From: Beroe forskalii
Lineage: Eukaryota > Ctenophora > Nuda > Beroida > Beroidae
DNA length: 64,000 nucleotides
Assembly: GCA_011033025.1 (NCBI GenBank)
Contig: WFMF01000028.1
Coordinates: forward strand, 620,001-684,000
Direction: 5' to 3'
Numbering within the stretch: position 1 is the first letter of the stretch; every line of letters begins with the position of its first letter. Below are positions 22,189-33,367 of the stretch, one piece after another. The position numbers and the translations under genes are program-made. Below the pieces are notes generated by a model, which saw only the letters and a list, made by a program, of their open reading frames with translations, did not search any database and was not told the DNA's origin.

Positions 22189-22295
22189 CTGAGGATATGA
22201 TTGTTTTTTAAATGCTGTGCTCAATTTGTTTACTTCATAAGTATTAGTTCCATTTATCTTTCAGGCAGACACAAAATCAAGACATCAAAACTCAC

Positions 22296-22366
22296 CATTG
22301 TTTTCTGAGGGCTGTTTAGGATAGAGATTTGTGAAAGCTGTGTTCTCACTCACATGAACCGTGCTG
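22296..22366 (-). CDS. GPCR exon E8, unit 2 (ICL3)
   Basis: Identical to 4312-4382; acceptor ACTTCAG, donor ATG|GTGAGT. Confidence 0.85.
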
Positions 22367-22750
22367 CTGAAGTGATAAGATTTTTCAGCACCTTTGAAAT
22401 ATCAATTCATTTCATTTAAAACACAATAAAATTCTGTCCATTTCGTGGATTTGTAAGCCTTGGAGGCCTGAATTATAAGCAATAAAGAACTTTAATCTAA
22501 TTATACGAACGGTGGACAGGTGAGGCTGACTGTAGGAAAGGCTGTTCTCTGTTTCTTGATCATCGAATTCAGCTTTTTCCTATTGGGGAATCGGCTGGAT
22601 AAAAGGTCAGTGAGCACTGATCAGAGTTGTGCACACGAAAATAAAATATACTTTTTGTTACAGTAGAAATATTGACAGATTTAGGTTTTGATGTGATTTT
22701 GAAGAGGTAGATATTGACTGAAATGCAGTTTGAGTTTTCCAGCAGCTAAC

Positions 22751-22840
22751 CTGGTGATGATAAGGAGTTTGAAGTAGAAGTAGGCACATAGGAACATAGG
22801 AACTGGTATTGCCAGCATGAAGAACGTTAAGAAGTAATAC
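22751..22840 (-). CDS. GPCR exon E7, unit 2 (TM5)
   Basis: Intact, identical in sequence to 4770-4859. It is separated from E6 by a 4-kb intron that gained the LINE-carrying foldback at 22981-26577; unit 1 has about 650 bp here. Confidence 0.92.
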
Positions 22841-22980
22841 CTGGGAGAGGTTATGTGGTTAATATGATTTTACAGAGCAGCTATTTAGAGCTCCTAGAAT
22901 TGATATAGCTACTTTGAGTTTGACAAAGCAATTTAACTTATCAACTATATATTTGATTTTGTCGTGCACTCTCATTTTCT

Positions 22981-25900
22981 GGTCACTTAGGTCTTACTAC
23001 CTGCAAATATGGGTAGAAGTCTGAAAATTTGTACAGAGCTTCCCAAAGGTATAAATAATCGAAAAAAGCAAAGGCCCAAAAAATTTGATGGGGAACATGC
23101 CCAAAGCCACGCCCTTTTGACGCGGATCGCATGCACATGCTGAAAATTCGTATCTCGGCTTGTGAATGAGCTAGAGACTTCGTTTTGGGCTTAAAAAGAA
23201 GCGCAATGGCCATGTTTATATACGACTTGTTAATAAACATATGCCCTAAAATGCTCAGGAACAGTGATTCACGAAAACTGTTTTTCGTGCAACCGCGAAC
23301 CCCACAGAGGTGAATTTTGTATCTCAGCTTAGAAAAGTCGTAGAGACTTCGTTTTGGGCTTAAAAGAAGCACAATGGCCATGTTTATGTACAACTTGACA
23401 TAAACATATGCCCTAAAATGCTCAGAAACAGAGTTATTAAAAAAACTGTTTTTTCATGCACCCGCGAGCCACCACAGAGGTGAATTTTGTATCTCAGCTA
23501 AGAGAAGTCGTAGAGACTTTGTTTTGGGCTTGAAAGAAGCGCAATGGCCATGTTAATGTGCAACTTGTGATAAACATATGCCCTGAAATGCTCACAAACA
23601 GAGTTTTTCACAAAAAAACTGTTTTGTCGTGCACCTGTGAGCCATCACAGAGGCGAATTTTTATCTCAGCTTTAAAAGGTAATAGAGACTTGGTTTTTGG
23701 ATGAAACGAATCGCAATAGAAGTATATATAATACAGTGAACAGATCTGGTGATCATAATGTTACAAGAAAGCAAGAATGAATGAAAAGAAAGTTATAGTT
23801 GAGAAAGTTCTGGTTTTAAATCCATGTGTGACTCAGCTACAAAACTGTTGGCATACCTTGGACTTAGAGGTTGTTTATGTGAACCAAAATGCATCAAATA
23901 GACATACTTCAATTGGCCTGAAAGTATCTCCCGCAAAAAGACTTGCCTTGCTCAATAAGCAAGATGGGAATATCTACCTTGGCCAAAGTAGATATCAGAT
24001 GAAACACTGCTATCATAGTCAAATGATTAGACATATTTCTAGTAAGTGTCCCAATAAGAATGGAGATGCAACCTGCATGTATTGCATGGGCAAGCATAGA
24101 TCTTCAACTTGTAACTTCAGGTCCAACCAAGCAAGTCATTGCTGTGCCAGATGCTTGGCATCATCCCAGTCAAATTATGCTGAGAACTATAATAAATCTG
24201 ACAATGCTGGTGATGCTAAGTGTCCTGTCATGATATGAAATAATAGAAATCAATCGGCTTAAAGACAACACTGAACCACTTTCAAAAAGTTAATGTGATA
24301 AGTAGTGCAGAATCAAAAGGGGAAATCAATATTGGGTGCTTCAATGCTCTGTCAATGTGCAACAAAGTTCAAGGAGATCTAGACATGCTGAATGACCTCA
24401 AAATTGATATCTTTTGTAAAGCTGAAACCTTATTCAAAGCTAAAGAATGTGCTAGATTCGCCGAAGTTCATTAGGCTGGCGTTGAGGTTATGATTATAAA
24501 TGTTCCAAGGAAAGGAAGAGGAGGTGGACTGGCTTTTGTTTACAATTCATCAAACTCAAACCTGTTGCCAACAAATTGGTGGGTTTTAAATCTTTTGACG
24601 TAGCTGAATGCATTGTCAAGACTACTACCAAACAAATTCGTGTCAGCACAAAATATAGGAAAACTCAAACTAAATTAAAAATGAAATATCAAGAAACAGA
24701 GATCATTGCTTTTATGGATGAATTCGAGCAATTCTGTTAAACATGCTATAGAGCTATACATAATATACACACTGAGTGACTTATTGAGTGACCATGCACC
24801 AAAAGTTGAAAGAAAATTCAATCATTGTCGTTCACCATGGTGAGATAGGAAATGTAAACAAGCTAGAACTGATGTTATCATAGTACTTCCTGTCATATCA
24901 TATGTAATTTCAGGAATACTTTGCTCAGCCAGAGATATGAATTGAGTTTGGACATGGATCACACTTAAGGTTCATATCAGTCAAGGAAGCCTCCTATGAC
25001 TTTAGAGAATCTTTCTGCCATTTTTTATGACTTTTGGGCTGTGCTGGCACAACATCATTTTATAGTAAGACAAGTTCTTTCACGTTTCAGAAGTGGCAAA
25101 TCTGGAGCAGGCTGAATTGTCAACTTCACTTCAACAATTTAGTTGGTAAGCTTCACTTGAAGTTGTTGAAACATGTATGCCTGTCATTGAACGATTTCTA
25201 AAAGTCTAAACTACTGCTATGATTATGATGGCATTCAATTAGTCAACTCTACTCGTTTTAGAATATTCAGTTTCAGTACTTCAGTATCAAAGAACTTGAA
25301 CGAGTTACCTCCATCATCCATGTTCCATATCACTGAAGCTCCATGTTTTGCGCAGGGGCCAGGGCTTTCCAAAGTGGGTGGAAATGGGGCAATACTGTCA
25401 GTAATGAACAAATCCCTGCTCTCACTGAGTGGGGCTGGTAAATGGATCATACACATCGACTGGTGATTCAGTGGTTCATTCAGGACTCGATTCTCCAACC
25501 AACTAACCAAAAACGTCCTCTATATGACCTGATAAAAGTATGCAAATGTAGGAAATACAGTGTCCAATGTAACTGTGGCAAAAATGGGTTGAATTGTGTA
25601 AAGTTTTGTAACACTGCCAAGAAACCTGCAAAATTTAAATCAACTATCTTTTTCTTTCTTTAGCATTCAAGGATTGACATTTCAAAACTTCCCCTTTCCT
25701 GTATTATTGGTTTGCCAACTACAGCTTTGCTAATTCAAGGATTGCTTTATGATCACCAGATATGCCACTCCTTCCAGAACATCGAACACATTAGGTACCT
25801 ATTATATATACAAACACGTCTATTGCGATTCGTTTCATCCTAAAACCAAGTCTCTATTACCTTTTAAAGCTGAAATAAAAAAATTCGCCTCTGTGATGGC

Positions 25901-26577
25901 TCATAGGTGCACGACAAAACAGTTTTTTGTGAAAAACTCTTTTTGTGAGCATTTTAGGGCATATGTTTATTACAAGTTGTACATAAACATGGCCATTGTG
26001 CTTCTTTTAAGCCCATAACAAAGTCTCTATGACTTTTCTAAGCTGAGATACAAAATTCACCTCTGTGGTGGCTCGCGGGTGCATGAAAAAACAGTTTTTC
26101 ATAAATAACTCTGTTTGTGAGCATTTTAGGGCATATGTTAATTGCAAGATGTACATGAACATGGCCATTGCGCTTCTTTTAAGCCCAAAACGAAGTCTCT
26201 ACGACTTTTCTAAGCTGAGATACAAAATTCACCTCTGTGGGGGCTCGTGGGTGCACGAAAAAACAGTTTTTCGTGAATTACTCTGTTCCTGAGCATTTTA
26301 GGGCATATTTTTATTGACAAGTCGTATATAAACATGGCCATTGCGCTTCTTTTAAGCCCAAAACGAAGTCTCTAGCTCATTCACAAGCCGAGATACGAAT
26401 TTTCAGCATGTGCATGCGATCCGCGTCAAAAGGGCGTGGCTTTGGGCATGTTCCCCATCAAATTTTTTTGGGCTCCTTGCTTTTTTCGATTATTTATACC
26501 TTTGGGAAGCTCTGTACAAATTTTCAGACTTCTACCCATATTTGCAGATAATGAGCCGATTCGGGACTTAAGTGACC
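22981..26577. mobile_element. Long-arm foldback element
   Basis: 3.6 kb with inverted ends GGTCACTTA and arms of about 700-780 bp (to about 23715, from about 25795). Each arm holds about three units near 200 bp, with the shared phrase TAGAGACTTCGTTTTGGGCT. The centre holds LINE remains. Unit 1 lacks it; in unit 2 about 135 bp of intron present in unit 1 (4990-5127) is missing at the insertion. Confidence 0.85.
23757..25790 (+). pseudogene. Dead LINE fragments inside the foldback
   Basis: The ORF at 23777-24238 (153 aa) ends in a cluster of zinc-knuckle cysteines and histidines (HISSKCPNKNG, CMYCMGKHRSSTC, CCARCLASS, KCPVMI), typical of LINE ORF1. From about 24330 follows endonuclease-like sequence (NDLKIDIFCKAETLF, RKGRGGGLAFVYNSS) with an in-frame TAG at 24472 and further breaks. 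No reverse transcriptase core was recognised. Near 25535-25620 a separate Cys-rich piece (CKCRKYSVQCNCGKNG) resembles CXC-type motifs seen in other mobile elements. Confidence 0.65.
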
Positions 26578-26598
26578 TGACTATAGGTGTAGTTATAG

Positions 26599-26850
26599 AA
26601 TTAGAATTAGAATTAGAATTAGAATTAGAATTAGAATTAGAATTAGAATTAGAATTAGAATTAGAATTAGAATTAGAATTAGAATAAGAATTAGAATTAG
26701 AATTAGAATTAGAATTAGAATTAGAATTAGAATTAGAATTAGAATTAGAATAAGAATTAGAATTAGAATTAGAATTAGAATTAGAATTAGAATTAGAATT
26801 AGAATTAGAATTAGAATTAGAATTAGAATTAGAATTAGAATTAGAATTAC
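26599..26850. repeat. (TTAGAA)n microsatellite, unit 2
   Basis: About 42 hexamers with two AGAATA variants, directly abutting the E6 donor. On the transcript strand it reads (CTAATT)n. Confidence 0.97.
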
Positions 26851-27005
26851 TTGTGGAATGCTTCCTTGCTTCCTTCGAATCCGCAGTTAAAGGAGTACTG
26901 CGAGTAGACGTATTTATCCCACCCAAGGAGGGGGCAGGCTGCCAGGAGGGAGGAATGGAACCAGCTGAAGAAGAGCATCAGCAGGATCCTCCTGTGAGAC
27001 ATCAC
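26851..27005 (-). CDS. GPCR exon E6, unit 2 (TM4, ECL2), intact
   Basis: 155 nt, acceptor CTGCAG|GTG, donor CAA|GTAATT. Residues 124-175: basic ICL2 end, TM4 with W138 and P148, then GWDKY and an ECL2 with C164, the expected partner of C86. It joins E7 in frame (AA+G). The donor itself forms the first unit of a (CTAATT)n microsatellite of about 250 bp in the intron. This is the functional version of the exon that is shifted in unit 1. Confidence 0.92.
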
Positions 27006-27384
27006 CTGCAGACATTGTGTGTTGCAACCGTTTCCATTTCCATATGGTAATGGAAATTAGAGTTCTCCAAGTGTTAGCATATTTCAAAAGACTGTATGAG
27101 TGCTATGAGTAAGCTGTATATCACTGCTGTAGTTCTGCTGTCATGTCCTTAATTGAATAGCAAAGTACTCAAGAAATAACACCAATACTTCTGAGAAGGC
27201 CTGAAATTTCTATGCGATAGCCATTAATTGTACATATCATCAGAATGACTCTTGTTTATCAAATTCGTGACATCTCTACCCCACAGTGCAAACCCTGACC
27301 CAGCACCCCAACAATAACCCTAAACCCCACGGTGCAAACCCTGACCCAGCACCCCAACAATAACCCTAAACACTAAACAGCTAC

Positions 27385-27492
27385 CTTTTCGTAGGAGAAG
27401 GGGTGAGTGACGAAGTAGTATCTGTCTACGGAAGACATTGCCATGGTCCACAAGGAGGAGACAAGGGCCGCGTTGTCAAGGAAACCAGACAT
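27385..27492 (-). CDS. GPCR exon E5, unit 2 (TM3, DRY)
   Basis: Intact, 108 nt, phase 0 on both sides. Donor AAG|GTAGCT, without the G-rich run seen at the unit 1 donor. A 45-bp segment in the following intron is doubled (about 27279-27370). Confidence 0.93.
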
Positions 27493-27677
27493 CTGAGGTG
27501 GGTTTTATTTATTTCGAGAGAACTAGACGTTAAATTACATAATGTAATGTCAGGAGATAAATTGTAGATCTTATCTGAATGTTTATCTAAATTTGCTAAG
27601 CCGCCATTGCCAAGCCTATACATTATACAGGACAGAAAAACGTATGTTTTTTAATGACAGGTAACGTCCTATATTAC

Positions 27678-27751
27678 CTCACAAACACTTTCCCCAAATA
27701 CCCATCTGTTCTGCAACACAGAAACTGACGTGATAGGCATCGTCATCACCC
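27678..27751 (-). CDS. GPCR exon E4, unit 2 (ECL1)
   Basis: Intact, 74 nt, acceptor CTTTTCAG, donor GAG|GTAATA. Same residues as unit 1, including W79 and C86; the glycine codon at the E3/E4 join is GGG here and GGA in unit 1. Confidence 0.9.
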
Positions 27752-27869
27752 CTGAAAAGACATTTTATCATGATACATTCCAACTACATTCTTATATTAT
27801 TTCACTGGGAGAATTTGAAAAATCTCGAAATTTCTACAAATTCTTGTAATTCTACTCCCTAAAAATGAA

Positions 27870-28611
27870 TTATGCACCTTCCAGGCATGTTTTTGCTATG
27901 CATTCAAAAACCCTATAGGGCTTTAGAGTTTTTTCCATGAACGGTTTTTGTATTTTTTAGCCGTGACAACTATACATTTCACTTTTTACGTCACGAATAA
28001 CTCCAGAGTTACGAAGTAACTCTACGACCACTATGGAGTGGTCTTACGAATACTCGTAAGTCATTCAGTCAAAAATCACACCTTCTATTTGGTGGATATT
28101 TTCCAAGAGTATTCGTAAGACCACTTCATAGTGGTCGTAGAGTTATATCGTAACTCATGAGCTTATTCGTAACTTTTAAAAGAAAGAAAAGGGAATGTAT
28201 AGTTGTCACGTGACTGTACACTTACGAATACGAAAAACCGTTCATGGAAGAGCTCCAGGGTACCGTGCGCAATAAATTATTACGCACTGAAGTGCCAAAA
28301 TCAGGATTTATTGCGCACTGTAGGTCATAATAATTCATTATGGTGTGCGTAATAATTTATTTCGCACAGTCGACCCAGTTGTACCTTCACATCATAAATT
28401 AAAACACTTCCTTGTGTTTGAAATTATCCGCTTTTTTACGAGTAATTACGGTGCATAATTCAGTTTAATAACTCGTAAAAATTGCAAACCTCTGCAATAA
28501 AAACCTCGGCCTTCGGCCTCGGTTCTTAATGCGATATAACACACTCGGGCCTTCGGCCCTCGTGTGTTATATCAAGGTTAGCAATTTTTACTCGTTACTA
28601 AACCCTTCAAT
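27870..28611. mobile_element. 410-bp element, copy 1, with nested MITE
   Basis: Same ends as 30209 and 52263: TTATGCACCTTCC at left, ACTAAACCCTTCAAT at right. It carries a CGCAATAAATTATTACGC palindrome and GGCCTTCGGCCC-type hairpins. The empty site in unit 1 (AAAATGAAATGTTCC, about 6473) shows no target duplication. Interrupted by 27920-28256. Confidence 0.8.
27920..28256. mobile_element. Nested foldback MITE (CCATGAACGG ends)
   Basis: Inverted ends TTCCATGAACGGTTTTT and internal inverted TTACGAATAC / CGTAAC tracts. The flanking 410-bp element is intact without it at 30209 and 52263. Confidence 0.8.
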
Positions 28612-28639
28612 GTTCCTCAAGGAGTTTCCCCCTACAGAC

Positions 28640-28741
28640 CCACGAGGAAGTCCGCAACGAGGAGGTTGTTGATGAAGATGTTGTTCCGGCTCTTGATCTT
28701 CCAACCGTGGGCTGTCACACTGGCTATTACCAGCACAGAAC
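28640..28741 (-). CDS. GPCR exon E3, unit 2 (TM2)
   Basis: Intact, 102 nt, same splice signals and protein as 6510-6611; carries D59. The 5' intron also holds a MITE-like copy at 28987-29093. The 3' intron begins close to the 410-bp element at 27870-28611. Confidence 0.93.
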
Positions 28742-28986
28742 CTGACAGAGGTATGTGTGTTTGTAATAAGGCCTATTATAACAGTAGAGACGCAAAGGAC
28801 GAAGTTGCAAAAATTGAACTGCCCATAAAATTGGGAAGAAAAGAGCCATCTGCTTTTGATAAACTTTTTGAGAATTCTCTTAAGGTCTTCAAAGTGTGCG
28901 ATATTATCAAGTTTCATGAAAATCGGACAATGTAAAGTGCATTAAATTAGTGTTTAAAAATCGTTGGAAATCCTGTGTCTCTACCA

Positions 28987-29093
28987 TAAGGGGTCATCCA
29001 TAAATAACGATCACACTTATTCACATTGAAACCCCTTTCGGATTTCCCCCGTAATTGGCGATTGGAATTTACGGATGGCCCCTAATTTAGTTG
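28987..29093. mobile_element. Small MITE, unit 2 copy
   Basis: Counterpart of 6859-6960 at the same place in unit 2. Confidence 0.6.
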
Positions 29094-29421
29094 AAACAAT
29101 TAATGAATTATGAAACAAATTTGTTGTCGATACAGGGTCTGTTTCACGAAGTTTTAAAATGAGAACTATTTTGTCAGCCAACAAAAAATGAAAGTTTCAA
29201 CATTCAATTTCTTTCTATGTATGTTTGTCGGTTGTATGCATAAAGAGGATTTCGTAAAGTGGATTGCTTAAAGAGGATTGCACCTATATGTTAAGTATTG
29301 TTAGTGGGTTAATCTTCATGCCGGTACACTGTACAGTCATTCATCGCAGTGACAATTAAAACTGCAGTTGTAGTTCTCTAGCCCACTGAATCGAATATAA
29401 GTAGAGTGACTACTGACTCAC

Positions 29422-29508
29422 CTAGAATAGTGACGATGGAGAAGAGTACCATGACAGCCCCAAGTAGCTGTCTGTCGAATACTGTCAAGATATTATCTTC
29501 TGTCATTG
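29422..29508 (-). CDS. GPCR exon E2, unit 2 (start codon, TM1)
   Basis: Intact copy of 7282-7368: ATG at 29506, donor CTAG|GTGAGT, acceptor ATATGCAG two bases before the ATG. Same 28 residues plus one base as unit 1, with three synonymous changes. Confidence 0.9.
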
Positions 29509-30208
29509 CTGCATATAAAGGATAGGTTAGCTGCAGGGTTAGGTTAGTTGCAAGCTATTAACATGACCGAAAAAACTACTATAAATATGCTCTATAGTGT
29601 GTGCCGATTGTGATGACAGCATTCATTATAGCTAAATTTCATGGGGAAAGATTGGATCTAATTTTCAAAAACCACAACCAGCCAACCACGCAGTTGCAGC
29701 GAAATGAGTTCAATCCAATGCAATATAAGCAAAATGCAGCTCTCAATAATAGAATAATGTATGCAATCATGATGGGAGGGCTGCACTACTCTGCAGCGCT
29801 AATACAGGGGGAGTAAGCGTGTTAGGGTGGGGATTTCAACTCTCATGCAAATAGGGGGGGGGCTGTCAGATAAACCGATCGGGCCTGGATTTTAGATGCA
29901 ACAAATAATCTTTTCAAATGGTTATTAATTTTTTAGAAGGAATTAAAATTATACTGATATCAGCCTTTGATAAAGCGTTTCAGATCCTGTCCGAACCAAC
30001 TTCACAGTATCCGCTTCAGTGGGTTATGTGCTTTAAGAGCGTTACTTTAACCTTGAAAATAGAACCCCCCCCCCCTCATTAGGAACTATCGAGTACTATA
30101 ATACTCAAATAACCACACCTGACTATAAATACAACTGACTATTGGGTGTGCTGTATGTTAAATGGGCACCACTCTACGCGACCTTGATTACTATATTGCA
30201 ATACTCCA

Positions 30209-30618
30209 TTATGCACCTTCCAAGCGTGTTTATGCTATGTCTTCAAAAACCCTATAGGCACCAGCGTACCGTGTGCAATAAATTATTGCGCACTGTAGTG
30301 CCGATATCTGAATTTATTACGCACTGTAGGTCATAATAATTTATTATGGTGCAGTAGAACAGTGCGTAACAATTTATTTCACACAGTTGAGCAAACAGTA
30401 CCTTCAAATCTTGATTTAAAAATTTCCTTTGTGTTTGAAAATATTGTCATTTTTCGAGTATCATGTGCATGATTCAGTTTAATAACTCGTAAAGTTAAAC
30501 TCAGCATTAAAAAACTTCGGCCTTCGGCCCGGTTTTTCAATATTATATACACTCGGCCTTCGGCCCTCGTGTGTAATATTACGTTTAGTAACTTTTACTC
30601 GTTACTAAACCCTTCAAT
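30209..30618. mobile_element. 410-bp element, copy 2
   Basis: Uninterrupted copy; unit 1 has the empty site ATACTCTAATAGTCTAG at about 13820. No target duplication. Confidence 0.85.
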
Positions 30619-31232
30619 AGTCTAGTACCTACTTACCTACCTAATACTCCAATAGTACCTACTTACCTACCTAAGTTCATTGTACTGATTTGAACCATAC
30701 TATGTTCTATGATCACCATCAAGCTATAGTCAATCTTGTAACATTTGTATTGACGATGAAATAGAGAAACAACGTTTAATAGAGAAACAACGTTTAATAA
30801 ATTTTTCGGCACTTTACAATCAAATCATATCAAATATATTATAAATATTAATGATAGGCTACCCTTCAGTGTAAAGATTTGTTTACACTGATACATGATA
30901 GTCCAGCAATACCCATAACTTCAATCAGACAAGCGTATCACAGAACACTAAGACAGTTTCTGCGTTAAGCAGGTACTGGTAAATAAACTAGGAGAGAACA
31001 GCTGGAGATTACCATAAAACTTAATTTTTGCCATGCTAGAATGCCATGCTAGAATGCTATCTCAGGATGATGATTCGTCTAGACATCGCTCTTAACGTGA
31101 CATGATCGCGACAAACTGCAGGATCGGTTAAGCTCCTTATTATAAGCGCACATACATACATACATACATACAAAGCCCTTATTATGATTCCAGAAATAAC
31201 GGTCCTCATGATTGCTCGACATTATAACTCAC

Positions 31233-31512
31233 CGTATTGATAATCTCCAATCTCCTAGGCATACTCAAATCTTATCGGAACATTTTAAGTAGATTTGATT
31301 TAACCTACATTTAATGAAGCAGAATAGTAGCTAAAGGAGATGGTTAGTAGAAGTGCTCACTTTTTGAGGAATAACGAAAACGCATTATTTGACTATTGAG
31401 GTTTATTATTAAACGAGAAAAACCATCATGATTTAAGCTTTTTAAATTTTTAAGACAACCCTCAAAGTTAGAAAGTTGTTGAAAGTATTTTGACGAATGG
31501 AAAAGGTCTGTG
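31233..31512 (-). other. Probable 5' UTR exon E1, unit 2
   Basis: Counterpart of 14273-14558 with the same donor ACG|GTGAGT and the same 10-codon upstream frame ending at it. The 5' end is inferred from the TATA-like box at about 31540. Confidence 0.5.
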
Positions 31513-31539
31513 AGAAGAGAGGTCGGGAGTCTCCCGAGG

Positions 31540-31845
31540 GATTATATTTAGGTGCAGCTGGAGAGCCAATCAGAGCACTGGGTCTAAGTCACGTGACTAT
31601 CACGTGATTAATTCTCTGATGAATAGCTAACCGGTTACATAGTCTCTTTCACCATGTTTTCTCATTATCTTATTAACTTTTTCCTTATATAATGTCGACG
31701 CATGTGGCGGTTACGATGAATGAGAACTCCCTTCACATTCTCTAGCAATAAATCAGCAAACCAGTGACGTCAGCTCCCTTCTTTTAGTTGGGAGTTGGTG
31801 ACGTCACTAGTGTTCTTTAGGTTGGGAGTCAGTGACGGGCATCGG
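31540..31845 (-). promoter_or_regulatory. Candidate GPCR promoter, unit 2
   Basis: Near-identical to 14585-14890: TGACG motifs at 31765, 31799 and 31833 (34-bp period), two CACGTG boxes, a CCAAT box at 31566-31570 and a TATA-like box at 31540-31551. It is about 2 kb from E2; in unit 1 the distance is 7.2 kb because of element A. Confidence 0.5.
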
Positions 31846-32227
31846 AGCTTGTTCTGTTCGTACCAGATACCCACAAAAAGTTATTAAGCGGGCTATGAAA
31901 AGCCTTATCTAATTTGTAGACTCGTTCTAACGAGAAGCACTTCCTCACTTCATTACATTTCCTGCAATATTACTTCTTGGGAGGCAAGACATGTTTAAAA
32001 TCAGGGCTTCTAGAGTCGCACAAGTCCACAATACCAAATAATATGAGCTACACCTATGCTGAATTCATCTGCTGAAGCCACCTCTGGGTACGAGACAAAA
32101 GTTTTAGATTGTATGACCATTGATGATTGACCATAAGCTGCCTAGAAAAACAGATGCGTTTTTCTTCATGAATGAGTCCTAGAACCTTTGACTGCATGCA
32201 TATAAATAGAGCTTACGTGTATTAATA

Positions 32228-32580
32228 CAAGGGTCCATCCATAAAGGATGTCCGCAAGGAGGGGGGAGGGGGAGGGGTGTTTTGCCAAATGCGGACGTCC
32301 GCATTTATGAAAATTTTTGCGATTTGACTGGTTTTTCACTAGGAAATAGTCGATTTTTTAGAATTTTGACTAAGATTTTCGACATTGAGTCATATAATGA
32401 AGTTTATTTTGTCACCATATTTGAGAAAACGGGCATAAAAATGATGACAAAAGATTTTGAATAAAAATGCGGACATCTGGAGGGGGAAGGGGTATTTCAG
32501 GTTGCGGACGTTTGCGGACAAGGGGGGAGGAGGGGTCTAAAATAGCCGAAATTTTGCGGACGTCATTAATGGATGGCCCC
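32228..32580. mobile_element. GGACGTCCGC MITE, unit 2
   Basis: Counterpart of 15268-15575, slightly longer. Confidence 0.7.
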
Positions 32581-33367
32581 AAAACAACCGGCAAGATCGT
32601 AGTTCCTACACCATTCCAGGTCATGGAATACAGAAAAAGAAATGGGGCAGTACAAGTGATGGGCATTTTGAATCGAATCCATCTATAACCTCGGATCAGA
32701 TTCGATTAACAAACCGTTTGCAGTCACCACAATTGTCGGAGGAAAATCATTTCGCCTTTAGCGCTTTATGCTGGGGTAATACCTTAATATATACCGACTA
32801 AAATATTTGAGGTTAAGGTAGTTTAATCATTATGTCGGGAGATGTAATTTAGTTCGCCAACTAAAATGACGTCTATCACATCAGGAGCGTTTGGGAGTGC
32901 CAAGTGACACCAAGCTACTCCAAGCTGTGGAAAATGTGATGGCCAGGGGCCAGCATGAATCTTAGAATCATGATGCATATTACTCTGCATAATATGCAGA
33001 TTAGTAATCATAATGTAGTATGTAGATAGAAATACGTTCTTAAAACTTTAATAAATACGTTGTGTGGATCCCTTGTTTTATTTAAGCAGATTAGTAATCA
33101 TACTAAAACTTTAGTAAACATGTTAATACGTTGTGTGGATCCCTTGCTTTATCGGTCTGTTCCAGCTGTAGAGGGCCTCGCACAGCTCGGGGGTTATCAG
33201 CAGAATGCAGATAACAGCTACTGATAACGGCTGCTGATAACGGCTGAGCGAGGAAGTTTAAACTTCCCCTCTAGGGCGTGGCTCATTCTTTGGTAGCATG
33301 TGTCTGCTAATTTTGTGATTGATTTGAAATCTACGGACGACGTCTTTGATAAACTGGTTGCTTATTA

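Larger units (their letters stand above)
3336..31560 (-). other. Class A GPCR gene with duplicated 5' cassette and single last exon
   Basis: Hand-built model, transcribed leftwards. Using unit 2 exons, coding parts are E2 29422-29506, E3 28640-28741, E4 27678-27751, E5 27385-27492, E6 26851-27005, E7 22751-22840, E8 22296-22366, E9 22145-22188, then the only E10 at 3336-3845. They sum to 1239 nt, or 412 codons plus stop. Every intron is GT-AG and every phase matches. Landmark residues fall at the expected class A spacings: D59 (2.50), C86 (3.25), D110-R111-Y112 (3.49-3.51), W138 (4.50), P148 (4.60), ECL2 C164, P187 and Y195 (5.50, 5.58), P348 (6.50), N384-P385 (7.49-7.50). Ligand and subfamily are not recognised. 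The N-terminus before TM1 is only about 12 residues. Splicing from unit 2 E9 over unit 1 to E10 is inferred from the layout, not observed. Confidence 0.85.
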
